A DNA stretch of 64,000 nucleotides. Source: Phyllobacterium myrsinacearum. Its GTDB lineage: Bacteria; Pseudomonadota; Alphaproteobacteria; Rhizobiales; Rhizobiaceae. The notes under the pieces are model-generated. The model made no database searches. It was not told the origin of the DNA and saw nothing but the letters and a program-made list of their open reading frames with translations. This document shows, piece by piece, positions 27,790 to 37,360 of this stretch. Location of the stretch: positions 620,001 to 684,000 of the forward strand of contig NZ_PVBT01000003.1 of the NCBI RefSeq assembly GCF_002980555.1. The letters run 5' to 3'. The translations under genes and the position numbers were made by a program. Position 1 is the stretch's first letter; each line of letters begins with the position of its first letter.

Positions 27790-29385
27790 ATGGCACCGCG
27801 CGTACTCGTATCCGATAAACTCTCCCCCACCGCCGTTCAGATCTTCAAGGATCGCGGCGTGGAGGTCGACTACCTGCCTGATCTCGGCAAGGACAAGGAC
27901 AAACTGCTCGAAGTGATCGCCCAGTATGATGGTCTTGCCATCCGCTCGGCCACCAAGGTCACGGAAAAGCTGATTGCCGCAGCGACCAATCTGAAGGTCA
28001 TCGGCCGCGCCGGCATCGGCGTCGACAATGTCGATATCCCTGCTGCGTCCCGCCGGGGTATCATCGTGATGAACACGCCGTTCGGCAATTCGATCACCAC
28101 GGCCGAACATGCCATCGGGCTGATGTTCGCGGTTGCCCGCGAACTGCCGGAAGCCGATGCTTCGACCCGCGCCGGCAAGTGGGAAAAGAACCGCTTCATG
28201 GGTGTGGAAATCACCGGCAAGACGCTGGGCGTGATCGGCTGCGGCAATATCGGTTCGATTGTCGCCACGCGTGGCGTCGGCCTCAAGATGCATGTCATCG
28301 CCTTCGATCCGTTCCTGTCGGAAGGCCGGGCCGAGGAGCTTGGTGTCGAGAAGGTCGAGCTTGACGAGCTGCTGGCACGGGCCGATTTCATCAGCCTGCA
28401 CACGCCAATGACCGACAAGACCCGCGGCATCATCAATGCGGAAACCATCGCCAAGATGAAGGACGGCGTGCGCATCATCAATTGCGCCCGCGGCGGCCTG
28501 ATCGTCGAGAAGGATCTCGTTGCCGCCCTGAAAGCGGGCAAGGTTGCCGGTGCCGGCATCGACGTGTTCGAGGTGGAACCTGCGACGGAGAACGAACTTT
28601 TCCACCTGCCGAACGTCGTCTGCACGCCGCATCTTGGCGCGTCGACAAGCGAAGCGCAGGAAAATGTTGCGCTGCAGGTTGCCGAGCAGATGGCGGACTA
28701 CCTGATCAAGGGGGCGGTTTCCAACGCGATCAACATGCCGTCGATCACGGCGGAGGAAGCGCCGCGCCTGAAGCCGTTCGTCAAGCTGGCGGAAGTGCTG
28801 GGCGCCTTCGTCGGCCAGGTCACCGATGAACCGATCCAGGAAGTGGAAGTGTTGTTTGACGGCTCCACCGCCGGGATGAACACCCGGGCGCTGGTCAGCG
28901 CGGCCCTCGCCGGGCTGATCCGCCCGCAGGTGGCGGATGTGAACATGGTATCGGCACCGGTCATGGTGAAGGAGCGGGGCATTATTCTCTCCGAAGTGCG
29001 GCGCGACAAGTCGGGCGTGTTCGACGGTTATATCAAGCTGACGGTCAAATCCGCGTCCTTGACCCGCTCGATTGCCGGCACCTGTTTTTCCGACGGCAAG
29101 CCGCGCTTCATCCAGATCAAGGGCATCAATCTCGACGCCGAAGTGGGCCAGCACATGCTGTACACGACCAATAACGACACACCAGGCATGATCGGCATGC
29201 TCGGCACGATCTGCGGCAAGAACGGCGTCAACATCGCCAACTTCTCGCTGGGCCGTGACAATCCCGGCGGCAACGCCATTGCCATGCTCTATCTCGATGA
29301 GCGGATTCCGGATCATGTTCTGGAAGAACTGCGGGTGAACAAGGCGATTGTTTCAGCCAAACCGCTGGAATTTGACATCGGCTGA
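27790..29385 (+). CDS. serA: D-3-phosphoglycerate dehydrogenase
   Basis: The 531-residue enzyme commits 3-phosphoglycerate to serine. Features in order: substrate domain (MAPRVLVSDKLSPTA), NAD-binding GVIGCGNIGSIVA near residues 148-160, catalytic NCARGGL and the HLGAST His near 280, an intervening ASB domain and a C-terminal ACT domain (NDTPGMIGMLGTICGKNGVN) for serine feedback. This is the long type I form. ATG at 27790 was chosen since GGAGG sits 5 nt upstream. It shares the serC leader. Confidence 0.97.
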   Translation: MAPRVLVSDKLSPTAVQIFKDRGVEVDYLPDLGKDKDKLLEVIAQYDGLAIRSATKVTEKLIAAATNLKVIGRAGIGVDNVDIPAASRRGIIVMNTPFGNSITTAEHAIGLMFAVARELPEADASTRAGKWEKNRFMGVEITGKTLGVIGCGNIGSIVATRGVGLKMHVIAFDPFLSEGRAEELGVEKVELDELLARADFISLHTPMTDKTRGIINAETIAKMKDGVRIINCARGGLIVEKDLVAALKAGKVAGAGIDVFEVEPATENELFHLPNVVCTPHLGASTSEAQENVALQVAEQMADYLIKGAVSNAINMPSITAEEAPRLKPFVKLAEVLGAFVGQVTDEPIQEVEVLFDGSTAGMNTRALVSAALAGLIRPQVADVNMVSAPVMVKERGIILSEVRRDKSGVFDGYIKLTVKSASLTRSIAGTCFSDGKPRFIQIKGINLDAEVGQHMLYTTNNDTPGMIGMLGTICGKNGVNIANFSLGRDNPGGNAIAMLYLDERIPDHVLEELRVNKAIVSAKPLEFDIG

Positions 29386-29400
29386 TTGTAGGGATGGCGT

Positions 29401-29919
29401 ATGTCGACATCCCCTACGCACACATTGAACTGGCGCCGGATGGAAGCGGGGGACCTCGCTTCCGTCATCGCCATGGCCGCTGTCATCCACACGGACTTTT
29501 TCGAGGATGATGCGATCTATCTGGAACGCATGCGCCTTTACGGCAAAGGTTGCTTTGTCCTGGAAGGGCAGGACGGCAGCATGTTCGGCTATGCGATCAC
29601 GCATCCGTGGCAGCTTTTTGCCACACCGGCCTTGAACAGCCTGCTCGAGCGCCTGCCGGATCATCCGACGACCTATTATCTGCACGATATCGCGCTGATG
29701 CCCGCATCGCGCGGCAGCGGCGCGGCGCCGCGCATTGTGTCGATCCTTGCCGATCAGGCCCGGGCCGAGGGGCTCGAAACCATGTCGCTGGTTTCGGTCA
29801 ACAATTCCGCCGGCTTCTGGCAGAAACAGGGCTTTGCGGTGGAGCACCGGCCCGAACTCGACACAAAACTCAAATCCTATTCGGACGATGCCTGTTTCAT
29901 GCTGCGCAGGCTTGCCTGA
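29401..29919 (+). CDS. GNAT family N-acetyltransferase
   Basis: The 172-residue protein has the GNAT fold: an N-terminal WRRMEAGDLASVIAM segment, the central YYLHDIALMPASRG strand and the acetyl-CoA loop RGSGAAPRIV in place of the usual Q/RxxGxG/A. The tail NNSAGFWQKQGFAVE is characteristic. It lies 15 nt after serA on the same strand, so it may be co-transcribed with the serine genes. The acceptor is unknown. It converges with the EamA gene with no gap between stops. Confidence 0.85.
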   Translation: MSTSPTHTLNWRRMEAGDLASVIAMAAVIHTDFFEDDAIYLERMRLYGKGCFVLEGQDGSMFGYAITHPWQLFATPALNSLLERLPDHPTTYYLHDIALMPASRGSGAAPRIVSILADQARAEGLETMSLVSVNNSAGFWQKQGFAVEHRPELDTKLKSYSDDACFMLRRLA

Positions 29920-30813
29920 TCAGGCGGCCGCGTGCTTGCGCCCGCTGATTTCAGCAATGCCGATGCCGCCGAGAACCAGCACCAGCGCGACGGCATGGTA
30001 GAGGTGAAATGCCTCGCCCAGCAACATCACGGCCAGCAAGGTGCCGAAGATGGGCACGGCATTGATGAACAGACCGGCGCGATTGGCGCCGATATATTCG
30101 ACCCCTTTGATGAACAGCACCTGCGCGGCAAGCGACGGCAACAGTGCGGTGTAAAGCACGACCATCACGCCGGTGACATCGGGCGCAACCAGCGCGCCGT
30201 CCAGCCATTCCCAGATCGTGAACGGGATGGCGGTGACAAAGGCAAAGAAGGTCATGACCGTCATCAGGCTTTGCCAGTGAATGGCCGGGCGGAGCCGCAA
30301 TGCCACGGTATAGCCGCTGTAGAACAGCACGGCGAGCAGCATCAGTGCATCGCCCTGATTGACCTCGAGTTCCGCCAGCTTGAGAAAGCTGCCATGTCCG
30401 GCGGTCAAGGCCACGCCGACGAGCGACAGGCTGAAGCCGAAGATCTGGCCGGGGCGCACGGCCATGCCGAACAGCAGCAGGTTGGCAACGAAGATCACCA
30501 TGGGCATGCCTGCCTGTTCGATGGTGACGTTGATGGCCGAGGTATAGTTCAAGGCGCTGTAGAGGGCCATGTTGAAGAAGGTGAAGCCGAACCCGCCCAG
30601 GGCGGCGAGCAGCGGCAGATGGGCGCGCAGCACTTTCCAGTCCCGCCTGACCTGGCTGCCGCTGAATACGGCGACGACCGCGAAGGCGATAAGCCAGCGC
30701 AGCATGGTCAAAAGCATTGGCGAGATATGGCCGACCGCGAGCTTGCCTGCCACGGCATTGCCGCCCCACAGGAGTGCGGTCACGAGCAGAAAGATGTATG
30801 CGGTGCGATTCAC
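29920..30813 (-). CDS. EamA/DMT-family transporter
   Basis: The 297-residue protein has ten predicted membrane helices in two EamA repeats, starting AYIFLLVTALLWGGNAVAGKLA. Members export metabolites such as amino acids or purine derivatives. The start codon is GTG at 30813 and there is no good ribosome site, so the exact N-terminus is uncertain. Its stop abuts the stop of the convergent GNAT gene. The substrate is not predictable. Confidence 0.85.
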   Translation of the reverse strand: MNRTAYIFLLVTALLWGGNAVAGKLAVGHISPMLLTMLRWLIAFAVVAVFSGSQVRRDWKVLRAHLPLLAALGGFGFTFFNMALYSALNYTSAINVTIEQAGMPMVIFVANLLLFGMAVRPGQIFGFSLSLVGVALTAGHGSFLKLAELEVNQGDALMLLAVLFYSGYTVALRLRPAIHWQSLMTVMTFFAFVTAIPFTIWEWLDGALVAPDVTGVMVVLYTALLPSLAAQVLFIKGVEYIGANRAGLFINAVPIFGTLLAVMLLGEAFHLYHAVALVLVLGGIGIAEISGRKHAAA

Positions 30814-30916
30814 GGCGGGCTGCTTATACTTTGGCGGGGGAAGTGTTGCGGTGTCGCCAGAACAATAGGTTTATTCGTTTAATAATGGCAAATTGGCCAC
30901 GCTTCAGCCGAAAGAA

Positions 30917-30946
30917 TTGTCGCGCTTTTATGAACCAGCCTGTATA
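30917..30946 (+). promoter_or_regulatory. Candidate purA promoter
   Basis: TTGTCG (30917-30922), an 18-nt spacer and TGTATA (30941-30946) form a plausible sigma-70 promoter 57 nt ahead of purA. No purine-responsive element was recognised. Confidence 0.4.
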
Positions 30947-31002
30947 GAAGCACCGCATTTAGCAAAAAATGCATGACGAGGTTATGACTCGAGGAGTTTT
31001 GA

Positions 31003-32295
31003 ATGGCAAATGTTGTGGTGATCGGCTCCCAGTGGGGTGACGAGGGCAAGGGCAAGATTGTCGATTGGCTTTCCGAACGGGCCGATATCATTGTCCGCTT
31101 CCAGGGCGGGCACAATGCCGGCCATACGCTGGTTGTCGATGGTGTCACCTACAAGCTGTCGCTGTTGCCATCGGGCGTGGTGCGCAAGGGTAAGCTCTCG
31201 ATCATCGGCAACGGTGTTGTCTTCGATCCGCATGCATTCATTGCCGAGAAGAAAAAGCTTGAGGCGCAGGGCGTTGTCATCACGCCTGAAACACTGAAGA
31301 TCGCCGAGAACACGACGCTGATCCTGTCGATCCATGGTGAGCTTGACCGCCGCCGCGAGGCTTCCAATTCCGGCACCAAGATCGGCACGACCGGCCGTGG
31401 CATCGGCCCGGCCTATGAGGACAAGGTCGGCCGCCGTGCCATTCACGTGCTTGATCTCGCCGATCCCGACACGCTTCCGGCGAAGATCGAGCGGCTGCTT
31501 GCGCATCACAATCCGCTGCGCCGCGGTCTTGGCATCGAGGAAGTCGATGGCGCGAAGCTGTTGGCCGAGCTGCTTGAGGCTGCGCCGCACATTATCCCGT
31601 TCATGGACCGCGTCTGGTATGTTCTCGACCAGAAGAAGCGGGCCGGCGAGCGCATCCTGTTCGAAGGCGCGCAGGGCACCCTGCTCGACATCGACCATGG
31701 CACCTATCCGTTCGTGACCTCGTCGAACACCGTGGCCGGTCAGGCATCCGCCGGTTCCGGTATCGGACCTGGCTCGCTGCATTACGTCCTCGGCATCACC
31801 AAGGCCTATACAACCCGCGTTGGGGAAGGCCCGTTCCCGACCGAACAGCAGAACGAAATCGGCGAGTTTCTTGGCCAGCGCGGCCATGAATTTGGTGTTG
31901 TTACCGGGCGCAAGCGCCGGTGCGGCTGGTTCGATGCGGTATTGGTGCGCCAGGCCGTTGCCAATAACGGCATCAGCGGTATCGCGCTGACCAAGCTCGA
32001 CGTGCTCGACGGCCTCGACGAGATCAAGGTCTGCACCAGCTATGAACTCGATGGCGAGATCATCGATTACCTTCCGGCCAGCCAGGGCGCGCAGGCGCGC
32101 GTCAAGCCGATCTACGTGACGCTGGAAGGTTGGAAAGAGACAACGGCCGGTGCGCGCAGCTGGAGTGAACTGCCTGCGCAGGCGGTAAAATATGCCCGCT
32201 ACCTGGAAGAGCTGATCGGTGCGCCGATTGCGCTGCTTTCGACCAGCCCGGAACGGGACGACACAATACTTGTTACCGACCCGTTTCATGATTAG
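31003..32295 (+). CDS. purA: Adenylosuccinate synthetase
   Basis: The 430-residue enzyme joins IMP and aspartate using GTP in the first AMP-specific step. The P-loop [11 protein letters not shown] is at residues 7-17, with catalytic Asp12. NAGHTLVV is near 38-45, [12 protein letters not shown] near 129-140 and the GTP-binding [17 protein letters not shown] near 325-341. A strong GAGGAG site precedes the start. The following membrane-protein gene is 54 nt downstream on the same strand. Confidence 0.98.
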   Translation: MANVVVIGSQWGDEGKGKIVDWLSERADIIVRFQGGHNAGHTLVVDGVTYKLSLLPSGVVRKGKLSIIGNGVVFDPHAFIAEKKKLEAQGVVITPETLKIAENTTLILSIHGELDRRREASNSGTKIGTTGRGIGPAYEDKVGRRAIHVLDLADPDTLPAKIERLLAHHNPLRRGLGIEEVDGAKLLAELLEAAPHIIPFMDRVWYVLDQKKRAGERILFEGAQGTLLDIDHGTYPFVTSSNTVAGQASAGSGIGPGSLHYVLGITKAYTTRVGEGPFPTEQQNEIGEFLGQRGHEFGVVTGRKRRCGWFDAVLVRQAVANNGISGIALTKLDVLDGLDEIKVCTSYELDGEIIDYLPASQGAQARVKPIYVTLEGWKETTAGARSWSELPAQAVKYARYLEELIGAPIALLSTSPERDDTILVTDPFHD

Positions 32296-32349
32296 AGTCG
32301 CAAACAGGTTTCGATGTTAATCTCACAACAAAACCATAGGTTTGGGTGA

Positions 32350-34038
32350 ATGGCTGATTTCGTTGCAGTATTGAGAAAGACAATTGACGGGCTCGCGGAT
32401 CCAACGCCGGAGCTTCGCCAACGTGTGTATGCAAAGGCTCGCGCAACGATTGAGCAAAAGCTTGCGACGCTGAATGCGCCGGAAGCCGTGGCCGTTCGCC
32501 AGAAGCAGGCGCTGGAAGATGCAATCAGCGAGGTCGAATCGGATTTCGCGCCTGCGCTCGAAGACCTGATGCATGTGCCGGACCCGGTTCCGGTGGCTCC
32601 ACCCGTTGCGCCGCCGCCCCCGGTCGTCCCGGCACCGGTCGTGGCAAAGCCGGAGCCTGCTCCGGTGATGCCGCCAAAGCCGGCACCCGTGGCACCGCCC
32701 CCGGTTGTCCCCGCGCCATCCTTTACCAAGCCCATCGCCCAGTCCGATGCGCTTGAGGATTTCCTGACGACCCACACGCCGAGCGGTGCCAAGCCGATCG
32801 AGCCGCGGGAGGAGGGGTTCCGCAATGAACGGACGGACGAACGCCCGCTGGCCGGATCTTCTTCCGGTGCCGCCGGCAATCTGAAGTCCGGCCGCGGACC
32901 GGAAGAGGAGTTTGACGACGAACCGGAATTCAAACCGGAGGATCGCGGCTCCAGCGATTACGGCGTTTACTCGCGCGGGCCGCTGAAGCAGCCGAAGCAG
33001 AAGCGTTCGCTGGTTCCCCTTCTCGGGCTTCTCGGCCTGCTCATCCTCATTGGCGGCGGTGCCTATGCGGGCTGGACCTACAAGGACCAGATTGCCGCGC
33101 GTGCCGCGTCGGTCAAAACCTACCTTGCCAGCCTGACAGGCGGCGGCGACAAAGCCCCGGCGAAACCGGCCGAGACTGCCGCCAACCCGCCGGCAACGCC
33201 ACCGGCGAAGACGGAGCAGCCCGCGCAACCTGCCGCGCCCACGGCGCAGCCTGCGACGCCGACGGCACCGGCCGGAGAAGCAAAGCCCGAACCGAAATTG
33301 ACGCAGCGGCTCCTGCCGGACGGACAGGAAATCAATCCGGGTCCGGCCAACGACACGCCGTCGCTGGGCGAGGGAACGTCGGTTGCCGCATCGACACCGG
33401 ATCAGCAGCCGGCGACACAACCGCCAGCGCAGGGACAGCAAACGCCTCCCGCGGGGCAAACAACACCGCCGCCAGCGGCGCTGCCGATCGGCCAGAAGGC
33501 GTTTTTCTATGAGGAGCGCTCCGGCCAGGATGCCGGTACGGCCGATGCGGGTGGTGTCGTCTGGTCCGTCGTGCAGGAATCGCCCGGCAACGACCTGCCG
33601 CCTGAACCGGCAATCCGCGCCGAGGTGACGATTCCTGACCGCGGCATCAAGCTGCGCATGGTTATCCGCCGCAACGGTGACAAGACGCTGCCAGCCAGCC
33701 ACTTGGTCGAAATGATCTTCACGGTTCCCGACAAGTTTCCGGGCGGATCGATCGATGCGGTGTCGCGCATGACGCTGAAGGATACCGAACAGGCACCCGG
33801 CAGCCCGCTCGTCGGCATCCCGGCGAAGATCGCCGACAACTTCTTCATCATCGCGATGAACGATGCCAAAACTGCGGTCGATACGAACATGTCGCTGCTG
33901 CGCCGCCAGTCGTGGATCGATGTGCCGATTGCCTACAAGACCGGACGCCGCGCGCTGCTGACCCTGGAAAAAGGCCTGCCGGGGGAAAAGGTCTTTGACG
34001 AAGTGCTGAAGGCCTGGGCCGCAAAAGCGGGCGGCTGA
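32350..34038 (+). CDS. Proline-rich single-pass inner-membrane protein of unknown function
   Basis: This 562-residue protein has a short helical N-terminus (about 1-75), a Pro/Ala/Val-rich cytoplasmic linker (about 76-130) and one membrane helix (about 221-241). A second Pro/Thr/Ala-rich periplasmic linker (about 260-375) follows, then a conserved-looking globular C-terminal domain (about 380-562, beginning GQKAFFYEERSGQDAG). The layout resembles anchor-linker-domain envelope proteins such as TolA, but no known domain was recognised. Homologues next to purA are, from memory, common in Rhizobiales and are sometimes mislabelled as CheA-like kinases; no kinase motif is present. It ends at a bidirectional terminator. 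Confidence 0.8.
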   Translation: MADFVAVLRKTIDGLADPTPELRQRVYAKARATIEQKLATLNAPEAVAVRQKQALEDAISEVESDFAPALEDLMHVPDPVPVAPPVAPPPPVVPAPVVAKPEPAPVMPPKPAPVAPPPVVPAPSFTKPIAQSDALEDFLTTHTPSGAKPIEPREEGFRNERTDERPLAGSSSGAAGNLKSGRGPEEEFDDEPEFKPEDRGSSDYGVYSRGPLKQPKQKRSLVPLLGLLGLLILIGGGAYAGWTYKDQIAARAASVKTYLASLTGGGDKAPAKPAETAANPPATPPAKTEQPAQPAAPTAQPATPTAPAGEAKPEPKLTQRLLPDGQEINPGPANDTPSLGEGTSVAASTPDQQPATQPPAQGQQTPPAGQTTPPPAALPIGQKAFFYEERSGQDAGTADAGGVVWSVVQESPGNDLPPEPAIRAEVTIPDRGIKLRMVIRRNGDKTLPASHLVEMIFTVPDKFPGGSIDAVSRMTLKDTEQAPGSPLVGIPAKIADNFFIIAMNDAKTAVDTNMSLLRRQSWIDVPIAYKTGRRALLTLEKGLPGEKVFDEVLKAWAAKAGG

Positions 34039-34063
34039 TCTGCCCGCACGCTCATATGAATGA

Positions 34064-34091
34064 AAAAGGCTCCGTGAAAACGGAGCCTTTT
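34064..34091. terminator. Bidirectional terminator
   Basis: AAAAGGCTCCGT and ACGGAGCCTTTT pair perfectly around a GAAA loop between two convergent genes, with A/T runs on both sides. Confidence 0.92.
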
Positions 34092-34093
34092 GT

Positions 34094-34564
34094 TTATCGC
34101 AACTGCTTTTCCATGGGTTGCCCGCCCGCTTGCGGCGCGCGCACGTAGTAGACATCCCATTCGTCCTCGCCCGTCTGCATGAAGCCGTGGCGTGCATAAA
34201 AGCGCCCGGCATCGCTTTGCTGGAGCACGCTCAGGCGGATCGGCAATGCGGCGGCATCGGCTTCGGCGAGCAACTGCCGCAGCACGGCGCTGCCCAGGCC
34301 TTTTCCCTGCTGTTCGGGCGCGATGTAGAAATGCTCAAGCCGCAGATCTCCGTCTGCCGGTCCCATCGCCACGCATCCGGCCAGTTCGCCCTGGGGCTGC
34401 ATGATGAGCCTTGTGTAATGCGGGCGGTATGAGTTGCGAAAGCGGTCATAGGCGCGCCATTCGTCAAACCGGCCGATGCGCTCCAGGCTTTCGCGCATGC
34501 AGCGGAGGCGCAATTGCAGAAGCCGGTCGAAATCTTCTACGGTGGCGGGTTCAAAGGTGAACAT
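34094..34564 (-). CDS. GNAT family N-acetyltransferase
   Basis: The 156-residue protein has all GNAT elements: FEPATVEDFDRLLQLRLRC at the start, the LEHFYIAPEQQGKGLGSAVL acetyl-CoA-binding motif near residues 76-95 (QGKGLG) and the C-terminal YARHGFMQTGEDEWDVYYV. The acceptor is unknown. It is monocistronic, converging on the shared terminator. ATG at 34564 has AGG upstream. Confidence 0.88.
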   Translation of the reverse strand: MFTFEPATVEDFDRLLQLRLRCMRESLERIGRFDEWRAYDRFRNSYRPHYTRLIMQPQGELAGCVAMGPADGDLRLEHFYIAPEQQGKGLGSAVLRQLLAEADAAALPIRLSVLQQSDAGRFYARHGFMQTGEDEWDVYYVRAPQAGGQPMEKQLR

Positions 34565-34664
34565 GGAAAGCTGCCTGTGGTGACTCGTTTGCCTACAGGC
34601 TGGTTTTACCGGAAATCTTTGTCAATATTGTCATAGCCGGCATGAACGTTTGGAGGAGACCGGG

Positions 34665-35054
34665 ATGATTGGTTACACGATGATAGGAACGAATGACCTG
34701 ATCAAGTCGCTGCGTTTCTATGATCCGCTCATGGCGGCAATGGACCTCGATCAATGCTGGCGCGACGGCCAGTCGGTCTCCTGGGGCAAACGCGCGGATG
34801 AGACCACCCCCCGGTTCTTTGTCGGCTATCCTTTCGACGGCAAGGCTGCAACGGCCGGCAATGGCGGTATGACGGCCTTCCTGTTTGACAATGCCGCGAT
34901 TGTCGACAGGCTCCATGCGTTGGCGATGCAGAATGGCGGAAGCGATGAGGGTGCGCCGGGGCCAAGGCCGCATTACGGCGCGGGGTTTTACGGTGCCTAT
35001 GTGCGCGATCCCGACGGCAACAAGCTGGCTTTCGTCTGTTATGCCGCCGGATGA
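34665..35054 (+). CDS. VOC (glyoxalase/bleomycin resistance) family protein
   Basis: The 129-residue protein has the paired beta-alpha-beta-beta-beta VOC fold: MIGYTMIGTNDLIKSLRFYDP opens it and YGAYVRDPDGNKLAFVCY closes it, with the metal-ligand position Glu replaced by Ala/Val in the last strand. Function is therefore uncertain; such small VOC proteins are common. A GGAGGAG site fixes the start at 34665. Confidence 0.85.
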   Translation: MIGYTMIGTNDLIKSLRFYDPLMAAMDLDQCWRDGQSVSWGKRADETTPRFFVGYPFDGKAATAGNGGMTAFLFDNAAIVDRLHALAMQNGGSDEGAPGPRPHYGAGFYGAYVRDPDGNKLAFVCYAAG

Positions 35055-35081
35055 GACGGACGCCGCAGCGGCTGAAAATGC

Positions 35082-35109
35082 AAAAGGCCCCGGATGACCG
35101 GGGCCTTTT
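35082..35109. terminator. Bidirectional terminator between the VOC gene and rpoH
   Basis: AAAAGGCCCCGG and CCGGGGCCTTTT pair perfectly around ATGA between convergent genes. Confidence 0.93.
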
Positions 35110-35130
35110 GTCTCGTCTGCAATGCGCTGG

Positions 35131-36042
35131 TCAGCGCGCGTCGGAACCGGTGGAAACCAGCGCCTTCTGCTGCTTGATGGCCGCGGCCTTCACGGCATCC
35201 TGCACCTTCTCAAAGGCACGCACTTCGATCTGGCGCACCCGTTCACGGCTGATGCCGAACTCCGTCGACAGATCCTCGAGCGTTACCGGGTCATCGGCCA
35301 GGCGGCGGGCCTGGAAAATACGCCGTTCACGGTCATTGAGCGATGACATCGCGCCGGAGAGCATTTCGCGCCGGTTCTCCAGCTCGTCCTGCTCGATCAG
35401 CATGTCTTCGGCACTGTCGTGATCATCGACCAGCCAGTCCTGCCAGTCACCGCCAGCTTCGCCGTCGGCCGAGCGGATCGGGGCGTTGAGCGATGCATCG
35501 CCGGACAGCCGGCGGTTCATCGATACGACCTCGTCCTCGGATACGCTGAGGCGGGTGGCGATTTCCTTGACCTGTTCCGGGTTGAGGTCGCCGTCATCCA
35601 GCGCCTGAATCTTGCTCTTCACCTTGCGCAGGTTGAAGAACAGGCGCTTCTGGTTGGCTGTCGTGCCCATCTTGACCAGGCTCCACGAGCGCAGGACATA
35701 TTCCTGGATCGAGGCCTTGATCCACCACATGGCATAGGTTGCCAAGCGGAAGCCGCGCTCCGGCTCAAAACGCTTGACCGCCTGCATCAGGCCGACATTG
35801 CCTTCGGAAATGACTTCGCCGATCGGCAGGCCGTAGCCGCGATAGCCCATGGCAATCTTGGCGACGAGACGCAGATGGCTGGTCACGAGTCTATGGGCCG
35901 CTTTCGGATCGGCATGCTCCAGATACCGCTTGGCGAGCATGTACTCTTCCTGCGGTTCGAGCATGGGAAAACGGCGAATCTCTTCGAGATAACGGGTCAG
36001 TCCCCCGTCACCGGCAACAATACTTGGAAGATTTTGGGCCAC
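35131..36042 (-). CDS. rpoH: RNA polymerase sigma-32 factor RpoH
   Basis: The 303-residue heat-shock sigma factor has region 1.2/2.1 (RYLEEIRRFPMLEPQEEYMLA), the RpoH-diagnostic region 2 (ISEGNVGLMQAVKRFEP and GFRLATYAMWWIKASIQEYV), the RpoH box region near KRLFFNLRK, and region 4 helix-turn-helix (TLEDLSTEFGISRERVRQIE). Start GTG at 36042 was chosen because GAGGAGGGG lies 6 nt upstream and the family begins at VAQNLP; an ATG 23 codons earlier gives an unrelated extension. Alphaproteobacteria often have two RpoH copies; this looks like the main one. FtsH, its likely protease, is also in the window. Confidence 0.95.
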   Translation of the reverse strand: MAQNLPSIVAGDGGLTRYLEEIRRFPMLEPQEEYMLAKRYLEHADPKAAHRLVTSHLRLVAKIAMGYRGYGLPIGEVISEGNVGLMQAVKRFEPERGFRLATYAMWWIKASIQEYVLRSWSLVKMGTTANQKRLFFNLRKVKSKIQALDDGDLNPEQVKEIATRLSVSEDEVVSMNRRLSGDASLNAPIRSADGEAGGDWQDWLVDDHDSAEDMLIEQDELENRREMLSGAMSSLNDRERRIFQARRLADDPVTLEDLSTEFGISRERVRQIEVRAFEKVQDAVKAAAIKQQKALVSTGSDAR

Positions 36043-36299
36043 TGAGCACCCCTCCTCATTGTGAGATGAACCCCCATTATCGGCGGGTTCGCAGCAACCG
36101 GCCGCCCGCATTGCGCGGCACGACCGGACCAGTGCTATCCATATATAGGTAGCATTTTGTCAAAAACACGATGCATTAAGAACCGAAACAATTTGTCACA
36201 TAAACGTGAACAAAACAGTCAGGATTTCCGCCTGCGTTCTATAACGTACGGTATGAAATAAAGTTCCGCAAGTGTTTTCGATTTTTTCTGCGGCGATCC
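36043..36299 (-). promoter_or_regulatory. rpoH upstream region
   Basis: This 257-nt AT-rich stretch separates rluD and rpoH, both on the minus strand. On that strand TTGACA (36158-36163) is a perfect -35; a fitting -10 about 18 nt later reads GATAGC, only a partial match. An alternating TA stretch (TATATA near 36141) lies between them. No long hairpin or second gene was found. Confidence 0.35.
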
Positions 36300-37304
36300 C
36301 TAAAGCGGAGTTGTCCGGAATGCGGTCAGCAATACCGCCATATCCTCCGGCACATCCGCTTCAAAGCGCATGATCTCGCCGGTGGACGGGTGTTCGAATG
36401 CCAGCACCTGCGCATGCAGCGCCTGCCGTGAAAAGCCCTTGACCACGCTCTGCAGCGGTTCTGCCAGCTTGTTGGCCTTGGTCTTGTAAGCGCTGCCATA
36501 TTCCACGTCGCCCACCAGGGGGTGGCCGATATGGGCCATGTGCACGCGGATCTGATGGGTCCGTCCGGTTTCAAGACGGCATTCGATCAGCGAGGCGACG
36601 GCCGTCGAATCCTCTTTGGCGCCAAAGCGTTCCTGCACGTCGAAATGCGTCACCGCATGGCGGGCATCGTCGCGCTCCTCATGCACGACCGCCTGCTTGG
36701 TGCGGTCGCGGTGCGAGCGGCCGAGCGGCGCGTCGATGGTGCCGGTCTTGCGGTCAGGCGTGCCCCAGACAAGCGCGAGATAGGCGCGTTCCAGATCGCC
36801 GGTGCGGCCGTGATCGGCAAACTGGGCGCTGAGATGGCGATGGGCAAGGTCGTTCTTGGCCACGACCATGACGCCGCTGGTTTCCTTGTCGAGACGGTGC
36901 ACGATGCCCGGACGTTTGACGCCGCCAACGCCGGACAGCGTATCGCCGCAATGGTGGATCAGCGCATTGACCAGCGTGCCGGTCCAGTTGCCGTTGCCGG
37001 GATGCACCACGAGACCGGCGGGCTTGTTGATGACGATCAGGTCGGCATCCTCGTAGAGAATGTCGAGCGCGATATCTTCGCCGGCGGGCGTCGCATCTTC
37101 CGGTTCGGGGATTTCCACGGTGATGCTGATGCCTTCGCGCAGCTTGTGTTTGGTCTCGCGCACGACCTTGCCGTCGACGCTGACCTGTCCGTCGCCGATG
37201 AGCGCCTGGATGCGGTTGCGGGACAGATCCGGTGCCAGTTGCGCCGAGAGCCATGCGTCAAGCCGCTTGCCCGTTGCCTCACTATCGGTAATTAGCTCTT
37301 TCAA
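36300..37304 (-). CDS. rluD: RluA/RluD-family ribosomal large-subunit pseudouridine synthase
   Basis: The 334-residue enzyme has an S4 RNA-binding domain (about residues 10-70) and the synthase domain with the catalytic HRLDKETSGVMVVAK motif (Asp near 131) and LIECRLETGRTHQIRVH. RluD modifies helix 69 of 23S rRNA; RluC/RluA cannot be fully excluded. The start is ambiguous. TTG at 37304 has AAGGGA 9 nt upstream and gives a normal N-terminus, while ATG at 37358 adds 18 residues and lies only 2 nt from the divergent gene start. I prefer TTG. Confidence 0.88.
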   Translation of the reverse strand: MKELITDSEATGKRLDAWLSAQLAPDLSRNRIQALIGDGQVSVDGKVVRETKHKLREGISITVEIPEPEDATPAGEDIALDILYEDADLIVINKPAGLVVHPGNGNWTGTLVNALIHHCGDTLSGVGGVKRPGIVHRLDKETSGVMVVAKNDLAHRHLSAQFADHGRTGDLERAYLALVWGTPDRKTGTIDAPLGRSHRDRTKQAVVHEERDDARHAVTHFDVQERFGAKEDSTAVASLIECRLETGRTHQIRVHMAHIGHPLVGDVEYGSAYKTKANKLAEPLQSVVKGFSRQALHAQVLAFEHPSTGEIMRFEADVPEDMAVLLTAFRTTPL

Positions 37305-37360
37305 AGACCGCGTCCCTTCGTTACAGAGGCTTGGTTTCGAAACCTCGGAGAATGCCATAC

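Noticed and set aside
27772-29316. 514-codon open frame antisense to serA
   Set aside because: Shadow of a fully conserved gene.
32323-34212. 629-codon open frame antisense to the proline-rich membrane protein
   Set aside because: Arg/Gly-rich antisense shadow spanning two genes and a terminator.
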